Counted from the stretch's first letter, positions 36,435 through 46,479 are shown. The stretch is DNA of 64,000 bases from Paenisporosarcina cavernae (GCF_003595195.1 NZ_CP032418.1:322501-386500), one strand, 5' to 3'. The notes: generated by a model from the sequence alone, not told the origin. Numbers and translations: made by a program.

Positions 36435-36518
36435 AACCTTCTTCCCTACACTCTATTCAGCACCATAATCCCTCTCAACTTCAGCCTATTGTACATATCC
36501 AGTTGCGCGAACTTTCTG

Positions 36519-36547
36519 TATAATAAAAGAATAATTCGTTTAACGAA
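36519..36547 (+). promoter_or_regulatory. Promoter -10 and palindromic operator before ABC exporter
   Basis: TATAAT at 36519-36524 is a perfect -10; a good -35 is not evident. TTCGTT-T-AACGAA at 36535-36547 is a perfect palindrome near the transcription start, a likely repressor site 17 nt before the ATG. Confidence 0.5.
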
Positions 36548-36564
36548 AGATTGGTGTTTGCTGG

Positions 36565-38289
36565 ATGAAAACTGTTTTTTCTTACATAAAGCCATATAAA
36601 TTCCCGATTATTGTGGCGTTAGTGTTGATGTTGATTGAGTTATCAGTTGAGTTGTTACAACCATTGTTTATCGCTAAGATTATCGATGATGGAATTTTGA
36701 ATGAGGATGCAAATGTCATTTGGACATGGGGTGCGGCCATGATGGGTATGGCGATTCTGGCATTTTTGTCTGGTGCGACGAATTCGTTTTTTGCTTCGCA
36801 TGCTTCTCAAAGTTTTGCGTATGATCTTCGAAATGCGCTTTTTACGCAAGTGCAGAAGTTTTCAATGGAGACATTTAGTCGCTTTCCCGCTGCGGGGCTG
36901 ATTACTCGATTAACGAGTGATGTTACGATGGTGCAAAATGTTCTGTTTATGAGTCTTCGCATTATGTTACGGGCTCCACTTCTTGTCGTGGGAAGTATTG
37001 TGATGGCGTTTGTTGTTGATCCATATATGGCGATGTTTTTAGTAATTGGCGCGCCATTTCTTGCTATTTTTCTTTATTTTATGGTGAAAAAAGGTGTGTC
37101 TTATTTTAGTCTTGTACAGGTTCGCTTAGATCGAGTGAATCGCGTCATCCAAGAAAATCTTCAAGCGGTACGGTTGATTAAGGCATATCTTCGAGGAGCG
37201 TATGAAGCGAGCCGATTTGAGCAAGTGGCAAGTGTGTTGAGAAATGATACAACGAAGGCGCTCCGTATAATGGAGTGGATTTTGCCTGTTCTTTTATTTG
37301 TGATGAATATGAGTCTCCTTGCAGTAATTGCATTTGGTGCAGAGGAAATTCGCACGAGCAACGCTGAAATTGGTGACTTAGTTGCTATCGTCAATTACGC
37401 GATGCGGATGACAGGTGCATTTTCCATGTTTGCTTTTATTATTATGGCGTATTCTCGTGCCAAAGCTTCTGCAGAGCGGATGGAAGAAGTGCTTTTGGTG
37501 AATGAAGGACTTGAACGCGAAGTGACAACGGGGAAATTCGAACCGATTAAATACGGGGAGATTACGTTTGAAAATGTATCGTTTCGATATGGGAATAAAG
37601 GGCAACCAGTCCTGCGGGAAATTTCATTCCATGTGAAAAGCGGCCAGAAGCTTGCGATTATGGGTGCGACTGGCTCGGGAAAAACAACGCTATTAAATTT
37701 AATCCCTCGTTTCTACGAAGCTACATCCGGCAGTGTCAAGGTCGATGGGCAAGATGTAAAAGAATGGTCACTTGAGAGTTTGCGCCAAGCGATTGGGCTA
37801 GTCCCTCAAGTTTCTCTACTATTTACAGGAAGTATTCACGAAAATTTAGGGTGGGGGAAAGAAGAGGCAACAAAGGAAGAAGTACAAGCGGCCGCAATTC
37901 AAGCACAAATCCATCAATCGGTGGAAGGATTTGCGCAAGGATACGATACGTTAGTTGGACAAAAAGGTGTGAATTTGTCTGGTGGACAAAAGCAACGATT
38001 ATCGATTGCACGTGCCCTCGTTCGGAAACCTGAAATTTTGTTATTAGATGACAGTACAAGTGCACTAGATGTGAAAACAGAAGCATCACTTTGGGAAGCA
38101 TTGGAGAAAGAAAAAGCGACGATGCTTGTGGTGACACAGAAAATTAGAACGGCTAAAGGAGCAGACGCGATTCTACTTCTGCACCACGGGAAAGTGGTAG
38201 GGTATGGATCACATGTCGAGTTGCTCGAGCAATCTCAATTGTATCGGGAAATCGTCGCGTCACAGGAAGGGGGGCAAGAAAATGCGTAA
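36565..38289 (+). CDS. ABC exporter half, degenerate catalytic site (heterodimer subunit 1)
   Basis: 574-aa membrane-plus-ATPase half-transporter with six helices in the first 310 residues. The ATPase has Walker A GATGSGKTT, signature LSGGQKQR and Walker B LLLDDSTSALD. The catalytic Glu after Walker B is Asp, as in the inactive site of heterodimeric exporters. It overlaps its partner gene by 8 nt. Sizes of the pair (574 and 616 aa) are close to YfiB/YfiC and BmrC/BmrD of B. subtilis. The ribosome site is weak. Confidence 0.9.
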   Translation: MKTVFSYIKPYKFPIIVALVLMLIELSVELLQPLFIAKIIDDGILNEDANVIWTWGAAMMGMAILAFLSGATNSFFASHASQSFAYDLRNALFTQVQKFSMETFSRFPAAGLITRLTSDVTMVQNVLFMSLRIMLRAPLLVVGSIVMAFVVDPYMAMFLVIGAPFLAIFLYFMVKKGVSYFSLVQVRLDRVNRVIQENLQAVRLIKAYLRGAYEASRFEQVASVLRNDTTKALRIMEWILPVLLFVMNMSLLAVIAFGAEEIRTSNAEIGDLVAIVNYAMRMTGAFSMFAFIIMAYSRAKASAERMEEVLLVNEGLEREVTTGKFEPIKYGEITFENVSFRYGNKGQPVLREISFHVKSGQKLAIMGATGSGKTTLLNLIPRFYEATSGSVKVDGQDVKEWSLESLRQAIGLVPQVSLLFTGSIHENLGWGKEEATKEEVQAAAIQAQIHQSVEGFAQGYDTLVGQKGVNLSGGQKQRLSIARALVRKPEILLLDDSTSALDVKTEASLWEALEKEKATMLVVTQKIRTAKGADAILLLHHGKVVGYGSHVELLEQSQLYREIVASQEGGQENA

Positions 38290-40132
38290 TACGTGGAAAC
38301 AGCCTTTTGGATACGCCCCTATCCTCTCAAAAAAGGATCTTCAGCCAGTGAAAAAGAAGAAACAAGAACGTGCAAATGATTGGCAAAACGTCTTAAAACG
38401 AATTTGGAAATTAGTTGATGAACAACGCGGTCTCCTCATCATCGTTCTTGCGTTAGTCGTAATTAGTTCTGCTTTATCTTTGCTCGGCCCTTATTTAATC
38501 GGCCATATTATTGATACGTATGTTGTTCCAATGAAAACCGATGGAATAATTCCAATGATTGTCTGGTTAGTGTTGATTTATCTGTTTTTATCCATCAGTT
38601 TGTTTTTACAAAACATTTGGATGATTGGAATTGCCCAACAGACGATTTACCGGATGCGAACGACTATTTTTGCGCATTTCCAAAAGCTGTCCGTAAGCTT
38701 TTTTGATAAACGCAAACACGGTGAGTTGATGTCACGCGTAACGAATGACATTGAAAATGTCAGCTCCACGTTAAATAGTTCCTTTATTCAAGTGTTCTCC
38801 AGTATTTTAACGTTAACTGGAACGGTAGTTGTGATGCTATCGTTAAGCCCTTTGTTAACGTTGCTTACTATGTTGATTATTCCAGTGATGTATATCGCGA
38901 TGCGCTGGATTACGAGAAGAACGGGCAAGTTATTTAAAGAGCAACAAGCTGCGATTGGTGAGTTAAATGGGATGGTCGAAGAAACGATCTCGGGTCAACG
39001 CATCGTAAAGGCTTTCTCTCAGGAAAACCGTGTGATGGAGGAGTTCATTGAAAAGAATTCGCGACTTCGAGTTACCGGCTTCTGGGCATTAACCTACTCG
39101 GGTTTTATTCCTAAAGTAATGAATATGCTGAACAATGCAAGTTTTGCCATTGTAGCGGGTGTCGGTGGTATTCTTGCGCTCAATGGGCATGTGAGTATAG
39201 GTACCATCGTGATTTTCTCGGAATATGCGAGACAATTTACGCGTCCTTTAAACGATTTGGCGAATCAATTTAATACCGTTTTATCAGCGATTGCTGGTGC
39301 GGAGCGAGTATTTGCTATTGTGGACGAACCCGAAGAAATCGATGAAGCAAAGGGAAATGAAGTAACACTAAATGGGAATGTAACATTCGAAAATGTGTAC
39401 TTTAAATATGAGTTAGCGGAGCAAGAGTGGACGATTCAAGATGTTTCATTCCAAGTAGAAGCTGGCAAAACCGTGGCATTAGTTGGTGCAACGGGAGCAG
39501 GGAAAACAACGATTATGCAGCTGCTCGCAAGGTTTTACGATGCGAAAAAAGGTCAGATTCTGTTAGATGACAGACCAATTGCGACCATTTCTCGAGCTTC
39601 GTTGCGTAGTCAAATGGCATTCGTTTTGCAAGATCCGTTTCTGTTTGAGGCTTCAGTAAAAGAGAATATCCGATACGGAAAACTACATGCTACGGATGAA
39701 GAGATTCGACAAGCGGCCATGGAAGCAAATGCACACGAATTTATCGAACAATTACCGGAAGGATACGACACCATCTTGTCAGCGGATGGCGGAGAAATTA
39801 GCCAAGGCCAGAAGCAACTATTATCCATTGCTCGTGCGCTCATTGCAGACCCTGTCATTCTTCTGCTGGACGAAGCGACGAGTAGCATTGATACCGTCAC
39901 CGAAATGAAAATACAGGAAGCATTGGAACGACTAATGGCTGGACGCACGAGTTTTGTCATTGCGCATCGATTGAATACGGTGAAAAAAGCAGATCTTATC
40001 TTTGTAATGGAAAATGGAAAAATTGTAGAAGCTGGCGCTCGGCCTGAGTTATTGGAGAAAAAAGGTCGCTTTTACCAAATGCTACAGTCAAATGAAAACG
40101 ATGTGAACGCTGCATCACTCAAAACACCATAA
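38282..40132 (+). CDS. ABC exporter half, canonical catalytic site (heterodimer subunit 2)
   Basis: 616-aa half-transporter with a 50-residue basic N-terminal tail (VKKKKQERANDW), six helices and a canonical ATPase: GATGAGKTT, Walker B LLLDEATSSID. The signature is ISQGQKQ instead of LSGGQ, the mirror of the partner's defect, so only one composite site should hydrolyse ATP. The start at 38282 follows GGGGGGCAAGAA and overlaps the partner gene; the longer frame from 38204 is not needed. Probable multidrug or peptide exporter. Confidence 0.9.
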   Translation: MRNTWKQPFGYAPILSKKDLQPVKKKKQERANDWQNVLKRIWKLVDEQRGLLIIVLALVVISSALSLLGPYLIGHIIDTYVVPMKTDGIIPMIVWLVLIYLFLSISLFLQNIWMIGIAQQTIYRMRTTIFAHFQKLSVSFFDKRKHGELMSRVTNDIENVSSTLNSSFIQVFSSILTLTGTVVVMLSLSPLLTLLTMLIIPVMYIAMRWITRRTGKLFKEQQAAIGELNGMVEETISGQRIVKAFSQENRVMEEFIEKNSRLRVTGFWALTYSGFIPKVMNMLNNASFAIVAGVGGILALNGHVSIGTIVIFSEYARQFTRPLNDLANQFNTVLSAIAGAERVFAIVDEPEEIDEAKGNEVTLNGNVTFENVYFKYELAEQEWTIQDVSFQVEAGKTVALVGATGAGKTTIMQLLARFYDAKKGQILLDDRPIATISRASLRSQMAFVLQDPFLFEASVKENIRYGKLHATDEEIRQAAMEANAHEFIEQLPEGYDTILSADGGEISQGQKQLLSIARALIADPVILLLDEATSSIDTVTEMKIQEALERLMAGRTSFVIAHRLNTVKKADLIFVMENGKIVEAGARPELLEKKGRFYQMLQSNENDVNAASLKTP

Positions 40133-40138
40133 ATAGAA

Positions 40139-40171
40139 GAAAACCCGGGCGTTTAAAAGTCCGGGTTTTTG
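40139..40171. terminator. Bidirectional terminator
   Basis: Stem AACCCGG / CCGGGTT with loop GCGTTTAAAAGT and five T on the plus strand; A-rich flank serves the other strand. Confidence 0.8.
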
Positions 40172-40183
40172 TGTTATCTTGCA

Positions 40184-41248
40184 TTAAATTGGTAATGGTT
40201 GGCGATCTTTTTTCGGTTTTCGACCTCTGAATCCTCCAAGTAGAAGTTTTCCATAAGGTACTAATTTTGAAATCACAATTGATGCACCAATTGGAATGAG
40301 CAATCCAGCTGCTGTAAAGCCGATTAATCCGTAACGGAAATAATCATTCAACACGATATCAGTAAAGATGTGTAAGTACATGATAGAAATCGAGTGTTTT
40401 TCAATTCGTTGTAACACGGTTAATGGCATTCGTTGGGTGATACGCTGAAAAACACCAACAATAATTGTTGTAAAAGCTAATGGAACAAGCAAATCCAAAA
40501 CAGCATGTTCGTATCGTAAAAACTTCATGCTTAAATGATAATCAATCACTTTATTCCAATCTAAAGTCACTACGATACTTGCCGCAATAATGGCGTAAGC
40601 AAGTGCGCGATTTGATATAGCCATCCAAAAATCTTTCCAATAGAATCCGATCGCAAAATAGACGAGAGCCATAAAAGCAACGTCTATATTCCAAATCATT
40701 GGAATTGTTTGGGACGCTTTATCGGGAGCTCCTCCAATAATTTGCATAGCATAAATACTCTCTAAATGCGCTAACACGTATAGAGCGATTAGTAGAACAA
40801 ATTGCTTTGCTCGAGATAAATATTTCGTCATGACAATGAAAAATAAGTACGCAAAAAATAAGGTAGTTACAAACCAGAAGACGCCGTATGCTCCTCTTGC
40901 GAAGCGTCCTCCAATTACTAATGTCCATAAATCATGCAAATACCACGAAAGATCGGTATTTCCTGCTCCTATTTCCATGCCATATCGAATGACGGTTATC
41001 ATTACAAGGAAAAATAAATATGGTACGATCAATTGCATAAACCGTTTATATATTGCTTCTTTCGTTTTTCCTTTTTCTAAAATAGGTTTGAAGAACATAC
41101 CGCTAAGTAAAAAGAAAGCAGGCATATGAAACCAATAAATATATTTACCAAGTGGAAAGTCAAGATGACCAGGATAGTGTCCGATGACAACTAGAATCAT
41201 TAGCAACCCTTTTGTCACATCCACCCAAGTTAGACGCGTGTTTTTCAT
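40184..41248 (-). CDS. Membrane acyltransferase, fucose-4-O-acetylase-like
   Basis: 354-aa integral membrane acyltransferase (acyltransferase-3 / COG3594 type) with about ten helices. The N-terminus RLTWVDVTKGLLMILVVIGH carries the conserved His after helix 1, and FHMPAFFLLSGMFF follows. Such proteins O-acetylate cell-surface sugars or polymers. No extracytoplasmic SGNH domain is attached. It stands alone; the acceptor is unknown. Confidence 0.85.
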   Translation of the reverse strand: MKNTRLTWVDVTKGLLMILVVIGHYPGHLDFPLGKYIYWFHMPAFFLLSGMFFKPILEKGKTKEAIYKRFMQLIVPYLFFLVMITVIRYGMEIGAGNTDLSWYLHDLWTLVIGGRFARGAYGVFWFVTTLFFAYLFFIVMTKYLSRAKQFVLLIALYVLAHLESIYAMQIIGGAPDKASQTIPMIWNIDVAFMALVYFAIGFYWKDFWMAISNRALAYAIIAASIVVTLDWNKVIDYHLSMKFLRYEHAVLDLLVPLAFTTIIVGVFQRITQRMPLTVLQRIEKHSISIMYLHIFTDIVLNDYFRYGLIGFTAAGLLIPIGASIVISKLVPYGKLLLGGFRGRKPKKDRQPLPI

Positions 41249-41334
41249 GATGTAGAATCTCCTTCAAAACGCAAGTGTTGGTATTATATAGCCGTTTTTA
41301 AGGATTTCAAAACTATTCTATTGGAGGTTTCGAA

Positions 41335-42195
41335 ATGACAATTGATTTGATGACAATATCCATACCCATTGATACGGATACTGCGGAGGAAGTCACCGAG
41401 TTTCTACAATACGCCATTCAAGAAGATACGTTAAATTACGAACTATTACTCAATATGGATGTATTAGTCGATGTTTCTGCTCGCGGATTTTTATGTGCCG
41501 CTTATAAAGGGGACGAATTAGTGGGTGTGGCATCTGCGTTCGATATGATTGGCTTACATGTGTATGAATGGAGCATGGTCGTTCATCCAGACTATCGTGG
41601 TGAAAAGATTGGCATGCGTCTCTATGCAGAAGTGCAAAAACAATTAGAATTGCGTGATGCTAACGAAGACACAGCATTAACATTTGATGCAAGGGAAGTG
41701 CCAAGAAAGTTTTTGGCATCAGTTGGCTATCACTTACAATTTTCAGAGGCAACGATGCAAGCATCTTCTGCAATTGGAAATGAAAAGAATTTTACGCTCA
41801 TTCGACTAGTTGAATCGAATCACCCTGACTTAAAAAAAGTGCTCATGCAAGCGTTCGGAGATACCGAAGCGGAAGCAGAAGCACTCATTGATTGGAACTT
41901 AGAACATCCGAAATGTCATATGTTCGAATATAGGGAAAAAGACAAAACCATTGCGACAGTTACGGCAGTCGAAAGTGATCATGCACTATGGGTAACCGCA
42001 CTGGCTACGTTGCCGATGCATCAAGGAAAAGGAATCGGCACTACTTTACTAGCGTTTGTGAAACATCTTGCCGCTCAAATGGAAAAAGCCTTTGTGCTAC
42101 TGGATGTAGAACTGGAAAATGAAGAGGCATTAAAGCTGTATGAACGAGCTGCATTCACGAAACAACATCAAGTAGATTTTTATCAGAAATCATAG
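41335..42195 (+). CDS. Tandem GNAT N-acetyltransferase
   Basis: 286-aa protein with two GNAT domains. The first (residues 1-130) has VVHPDYRGEKIGMRLY as acetyl-CoA loop; the second (about 150-286) has TLPMHQGKGIGTTLL. GGAGG precedes the ATG. Its 3' end overlaps the convergent HelD gene by 41 nt. The acceptor is unknown. Confidence 0.85.
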   Translation: MTIDLMTISIPIDTDTAEEVTEFLQYAIQEDTLNYELLLNMDVLVDVSARGFLCAAYKGDELVGVASAFDMIGLHVYEWSMVVHPDYRGEKIGMRLYAEVQKQLELRDANEDTALTFDAREVPRKFLASVGYHLQFSEATMQASSAIGNEKNFTLIRLVESNHPDLKKVLMQAFGDTEAEAEALIDWNLEHPKCHMFEYREKDKTIATVTAVESDHALWVTALATLPMHQGKGIGTTLLAFVKHLAAQMEKAFVLLDVELENEEALKLYERAAFTKQHQVDFYQKS

Positions 42196-44410
42196 ATTCG
42201 GTGAAAAGAAAATGAGAGATACTTGGAGCAACTAAATGTAACTCATGCATCGGTCGCGTCATCGCCACATACAATAATTTACGGTCAATTGGGTGATCAC
42301 GGTACACACTATCTAATGCAGTTACAATGACAGCGTCAAATTCAAGACCCTTTGCTAAATGACTTGGAACAATTAAGGTACACGAAGGATCAATTTCTTC
42401 GCCTTCTTGTAAAAGTTGAACAGCGAGGGTCTTTTTTAATTGCCCATAAAGACGTTTTGCTTCCACAGCCGTTTTCGTAATGATAGCGATTGACCGGTGT
42501 CCACTGGCTTTAATTTTATCTAGTAACACTTTCACATAGTCCGGTGTGAGAGAATCGGCAGGATGGAATTGAGGTAAGATTCCATGTCTCACAACTGGTT
42601 CGACTAGTGGCAAATTCTCTTCCATTTGCTCGAGTAATTGATTGGCAACAGTCATAATTTCAATGGTTGTACGGTAGCTCTTTTGTAATGTTTGGAAGTT
42701 CGCTCTTGGGAATAAATCCAGTACCCCATCCCAGTTCGTAAGGGAACGGTAGCTGTGTATTCCTTGCGCGAGATCGCCAACCATTGTGAACATATCCGTT
42801 TCCAGGCCCTCTTTTAACGCTGCAAGTTGAAATTCACTATAATCCTGGACTTCATCGATAAAGACGACCCGCATTTTGTGCTCCTCCGAAATCCCTTTCC
42901 ACTTAGCTTGCATATAAAACAGACTAGCTAAATCCTCATTTTCCCATTCAATCGATGATTGGTACGTTAAAAACGAAGCTGTTTGGGCTTCTGTCCAATT
43001 CGCTAAGCTAGGCACTGCTAAATAAAATGATTGGACAAGATCTTTCGTTTTATGCTTTGTAAATCGCTTCATATAGGAAGAAACGAGCGTTTTCGATTGT
43101 TTTTCAATGATAGGTAAACGGTGATCGCGTTCATCAATTAGCCTTGTCGTTTGTTCTTTTCGTTTGTCAGCATCTCGCAACCCAAACAAAGCTTTATCGA
43201 GCGCTTCATCATATTTTTTTGCTAATAAATGAAGAAGTTCTTTCTTTTTTTGTCGAACGTGCGATTGTAATACCGTTTTAATACGTGCTAATCGTTTTTC
43301 AACAGGCATGTAAGCAAATTCGGTTAGAAACAATTGCTGCAATCGTTCTTTACGCATAATGCGATATTTCTCTAAATAAATATCATCAAACAAATGCGTA
43401 ATATCCTTTTCAAGCTCAGCCAAGTACTGATCTATTAATGATTTACAAACAAGCGATCCTTTCCATCTAGAAATCCAAGCAGTTTGTTCATCGAGCGCTT
43501 CTTTTTCCATCAGCATGGCAAGCTTTTCATTGGCATCACGCAATTTCAACTTACTAGAGGTTGCAGCTTGGACATAATCACTGAAGGTGGTTTGTTGGAT
43601 TTTCCCAACGCCAAGTTCTGGAAGTACATCCGCAATGTACCCCATAAATAACTGGGAAGGAGCTAAAATCATTAATTTTTCGGCAGGGAAGTGTTCGCCC
43701 ATCGTATAAAGAAAGTACGAGATTCGGTGAAGCGCAATCGTTGTTTTACCGCTTCCTGCTGCACCTTGCACAATAATCGGCTGCTTTAAGTGAGCGCGAA
43801 TGATTTCATTTTGTTCGGCTTGAATTGTCGAGACAATCTCTGTTAGTCGCACGTCTGCCTTTCCAGACAACGCTTCTTGTAACAGTTCGTCATTAGTCGT
43901 TAAATCAATGTCTCGTACGTCTAATAATTCTCCATCTTCAATTGTATACTGACGCTTCGAAAAGAGATGTCCATGATTTCGTTCGCCTCGCACGTCATAC
44001 TCAATATCTCCGAGCCGTCCATCATAATAGACATTTGCAACAGGGGAGCGCCAGTCCACAATAATTGGCTCCTGTGTATCTCGATGGAAAAGAGAAGTCT
44101 TTCCTATGTAAAGTTCTTCCGCCTCTTCTCCATCTTTTTGGAAATGGATCCGCGCAAAATAAGGCTTTTGACGAATAGCCTCTAATCCTTCTCGCTGAGA
44201 ACGTGCCATTTCAAAAAACCTTGCATTGGTTAAGATATTCAAATAACTCAAACTGGAATCTAAATAATCGAGGTCGGCCATGGATTGTCGAATGTTCTCT
44301 TGTGCGGATTGAACATCTCGTTGCGACTCTACTAGAAGTTGCTCCATGTAATCTTTTGTGTAGGCTAAGCGGTGTCGTTCTTTTTCAAAATCCGGATGTT
44401 TCTGTGTCAT
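42155..44410 (-). CDS. HelD-like UvrD-family ATPase (RNA polymerase recycling)
   Basis: 751-aa superfamily 1 helicase-like protein. A long N-terminal coiled coil (residues 1-65) precedes Walker A GAAGSGKTT near 215-223. Later motifs are VVFIDEVQDYSEFQ (Walker B), QKSYRTT and YVAMTRPMHELHL. This order is that of HelD, which removes stalled RNA polymerase from DNA; other UvrD-like enzymes lack the N-terminal coil. Its last 41 nt overlap the GNAT gene tail to tail. Confidence 0.85.
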   Translation of the reverse strand: MTQKHPDFEKERHRLAYTKDYMEQLLVESQRDVQSAQENIRQSMADLDYLDSSLSYLNILTNARFFEMARSQREGLEAIRQKPYFARIHFQKDGEEAEELYIGKTSLFHRDTQEPIIVDWRSPVANVYYDGRLGDIEYDVRGERNHGHLFSKRQYTIEDGELLDVRDIDLTTNDELLQEALSGKADVRLTEIVSTIQAEQNEIIRAHLKQPIIVQGAAGSGKTTIALHRISYFLYTMGEHFPAEKLMILAPSQLFMGYIADVLPELGVGKIQQTTFSDYVQAATSSKLKLRDANEKLAMLMEKEALDEQTAWISRWKGSLVCKSLIDQYLAELEKDITHLFDDIYLEKYRIMRKERLQQLFLTEFAYMPVEKRLARIKTVLQSHVRQKKKELLHLLAKKYDEALDKALFGLRDADKRKEQTTRLIDERDHRLPIIEKQSKTLVSSYMKRFTKHKTKDLVQSFYLAVPSLANWTEAQTASFLTYQSSIEWENEDLASLFYMQAKWKGISEEHKMRVVFIDEVQDYSEFQLAALKEGLETDMFTMVGDLAQGIHSYRSLTNWDGVLDLFPRANFQTLQKSYRTTIEIMTVANQLLEQMEENLPLVEPVVRHGILPQFHPADSLTPDYVKVLLDKIKASGHRSIAIITKTAVEAKRLYGQLKKTLAVQLLQEGEEIDPSCTLIVPSHLAKGLEFDAVIVTALDSVYRDHPIDRKLLYVAMTRPMHELHLVAPSISHFLFTESMISDKNLLDVVS

Positions 44411-44561
44411 ACAGTTCCCCCTTCATATAGAAAAAACAGAATTGAATCGTACCATACTTTGGAAATAAAATGCAATCTATTTTTTGCTCTATTTTGACTA
44501 TTCAAAGTGTAATCATGGAGGAGCGCGACAAGATTTTATCCCCCCGCAATAAAACGAGGCT

Positions 44562-44589
44562 TTGATGTTTCTTTCATCCATGTCATAAT
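44562..44589 (+). promoter_or_regulatory. Promoter of tryptophan 2,3-dioxygenase gene
   Basis: TTGATG, 16-nt spacer, CATAAT: each hexamer matches the sigma-A consensus at five of six positions. Confidence 0.65.
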
Positions 44590-44634
44590 CGAAGTAGTTG
44601 AGATAAAGGTGAGCAGAGTGGAAGGAGTTTTCAG

Positions 44635-45495
44635 ATGTCCACGAAACGATATGAAAATGGTCAAAATGTAGCTGCAAGTGAAGAAAAGGCAATTCGGACT
44701 GACTTTAAGGAAAGCATGACGTACGGAGAGTACTTGCATTTAGATCAACTATTAACTGCTCAAGATGGGTTAAGTGACCATCATGATGAACACTTATTTA
44801 TTATCATTCATCAAGTGTCAGAGCTTTGGATGAAGTTAATTTTACACGAAATGCAAGCAGCGATTACGAATATAGAAAACGACCAACTGCAACCAGCATT
44901 TAAACAACTTGCGAGAGTTTCACGAATTCAAACTCAAATTATTCAAGCATGGGATGTGTTAGCAACACTAACTCCTGCAGAATACATGGAATTTCGTCAT
45001 ATGCTTGGAAATGCGAGTGGGTTTCAATCGTATCAATATCGCATGATCGAATTTGCACTTGGCTATAAAACGAGTCATGTATTAAAAATTTACGAGAAAG
45101 ATCCTGTCCTACTTGAAGCTTTGACGAAGAGTTATCATTCGCCCGGGTTATACGATGTCGCTATTTCGAAACTAGCAAAAGCAGGATTACCGATAGACCA
45201 AGCTGTGTTAAATCGCGCTCCGTCGGAACCTTATGAGGAAAATGAAAGTGTGTTAGCTGCTTGGAAGACCGTTTATTCTAATGTGGATGAATACTGGGAA
45301 TTGTATCAACTTGGTGAAAAATTAGTCGATATCGAGGATAGTCTTCAACAGTGGCGTTTCCGTCACATGAAAACAGTGGAACGCATCATTGGATTTAAAC
45401 AAGGAACTGGTGGCTCTTCAGGAGTTCATTATTTAAAACGAGTATTGGATCATTATTTCTTCCCAGAATTGTGGAAAGTGCGGACGGAAATATAG
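44635..45495 (+). CDS. kynA: Tryptophan 2,3-dioxygenase
   Basis: 286-aa haem enzyme that opens the indole ring of L-tryptophan to N-formylkynurenine. The distal His is in [13 protein letters not shown]; the proximal haem ligand is in [20 protein letters not shown], and [11 protein letters not shown] closes the active site. AAGGAG precedes the ATG. Usual partners kynB and kynU are not adjacent; the next gene is a phosphodiesterase 12 nt away. Confidence 0.95.
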   Translation: MSTKRYENGQNVAASEEKAIRTDFKESMTYGEYLHLDQLLTAQDGLSDHHDEHLFIIIHQVSELWMKLILHEMQAAITNIENDQLQPAFKQLARVSRIQTQIIQAWDVLATLTPAEYMEFRHMLGNASGFQSYQYRMIEFALGYKTSHVLKIYEKDPVLLEALTKSYHSPGLYDVAISKLAKAGLPIDQAVLNRAPSEPYEENESVLAAWKTVYSNVDEYWELYQLGEKLVDIEDSLQQWRFRHMKTVERIIGFKQGTGGSSGVHYLKRVLDHYFFPELWKVRTEI

Positions 45496-45506
45496 GAGGA
45501 ATTGTC

Positions 45507-46226
45507 ATGAAAATCATTGCGCATCGAGGTTCATCGGGTACGTACCCAGAAAATACGCTCGCTGCATTTCAAGCAGCTGCGAACTTGCGAGTAGATGGGG
45601 TGGAGTTTGACGTACACATGACAAAAGACGGAGAGCTCGTTGTTATTCATGACGAAACGATTGATCGCACGACAAACGGGGGCGGGTATATCAAAGATTT
45701 CACTTATAAAGAACTCCGTCAATATGATGCAGGGTCCTGGTTCTCTCCTACATTTGCGAATGAAAAAATTCCTGCGCTTGAAGAAGTACTGTCGATATTT
45801 AAAGAAACCAACATGACGGTGAATGTTGAATTAAAATCGGACATCGTTCCTTATGAAGGCATGACCGAAAGAGTACTTCGCATGGTGCATGACTTTGACA
45901 TGGAAGAACAAGTGATCATCTCGTCTTTTGACCATGAAGCGCTAGAACAAGCTAAGCAACTAGCACCGCATGTTCAGACCGCACTTCTTACAATGGAAGT
46001 AATGGTAGACGTGGCAGACTACGCTCACCTACTAAAAGCGGAAGCCATTCACATTGCATTGCCCGCTGCTTACCGGAAAATGACGAAAGTGGCGCTATCA
46101 AAAGGTGCGATCATACGCGTGTTTACCGTAAACGATGTCGTACAAGCAACCGAACTTCTCGAAATTGGCGTCCATGCTATTTTCACGGACTACCCTGAGA
46201 AAATGGTCGATTTAGTCAACGAATAA
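45507..46226 (+). CDS. Glycerophosphodiester phosphodiesterase
   Basis: 239-aa cytoplasmic GDPD (no signal peptide). Catalytic motifs: IIAHRGSSGTYPENT with H6/R7, VEFDVHMTKDGELVVIHDE, and VNVELKSD for metal binding. It hydrolyses glycerophosphodiesters to glycerol-3-phosphate and an alcohol. The start at 45507 follows TAGGAGGAATTGTC; the frame extends 12 codons upstream into kynA. Confidence 0.93.
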   Translation: MKIIAHRGSSGTYPENTLAAFQAAANLRVDGVEFDVHMTKDGELVVIHDETIDRTTNGGGYIKDFTYKELRQYDAGSWFSPTFANEKIPALEEVLSIFKETNMTVNVELKSDIVPYEGMTERVLRMVHDFDMEEQVIISSFDHEALEQAKQLAPHVQTALLTMEVMVDVADYAHLLKAEAIHIALPAAYRKMTKVALSKGAIIRVFTVNDVVQATELLEIGVHAIFTDYPEKMVDLVNE

Positions 46227-46240
46227 TAATTTTTAAATAG

Positions 46241-46280
46241 AAACGTCATGAGCTTATCACTTGTGGCGTTTTATTATTTT
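46241..46280 (+). terminator. Rho-independent terminator
   Basis: Stem AAACGTCATGAG / CTTGTGGCGTTT (G-T pairs and mismatches) followed by TTATTATTTT. Confidence 0.6.
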
Positions 46281-46386
46281 AGAGAATGGGGGGCTGAATT
46301 TTGGGGATTTTTTCTACGAAAAGTATGGTACAAGGCATGAAATTCTTATGGTGAATGTATTTTCTAGTTAATCATACATATTGAAG

Positions 46387-46428
46387 GTGCGGTTTGTGGA
46401 GTATTTGGTGCGATTTATTGCGCTGAAC
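46387..46428. repeat. Two-unit 21-nt repeat with head GTGCG
   Basis: Units GTGCGGTTTGTGGAGTATTT-G and GTGCGATTTATTGCGCTGAA-C, each 21 nt. Head motif and order (GTGCGGTT then GTGCGAT) match the array around the IS element at 11-12.5 kb. Confidence 0.55.
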
Positions 46429-46452
46429 GGTTGGATGTATAGATTACACCAT

Positions 46453-46479
46453 GAAAAAAACTTCCCCAGGGGGAAGTTT
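46453..46479 (-). terminator. Rho-independent terminator of DUF2804 gene
   Basis: Minus-strand stem AAACTTCCCC / GGGGAAGTTT with a 2-nt centre and a T run of seven. Confidence 0.9.

Larger units (their letters stand above)
36079..36564. other. 486-bp non-coding region with palindrome, repeat array and promoter
   Basis: Holds a 22-bp palindrome (36189-36210), an eight-unit repeat array (36268-36434) and the promoter/operator of the ABC exporter (36519-36547), each listed separately. The ORF at 36277-36468 only translates the repeats. Confidence 0.7.

Noticed and set aside
36277-36468. 63-codon ORF with repeated MFRQSVP
   Set aside because: The frame is open only because the repeat unit is 21 nt; there is no ribosome site and the units decay in sequence.
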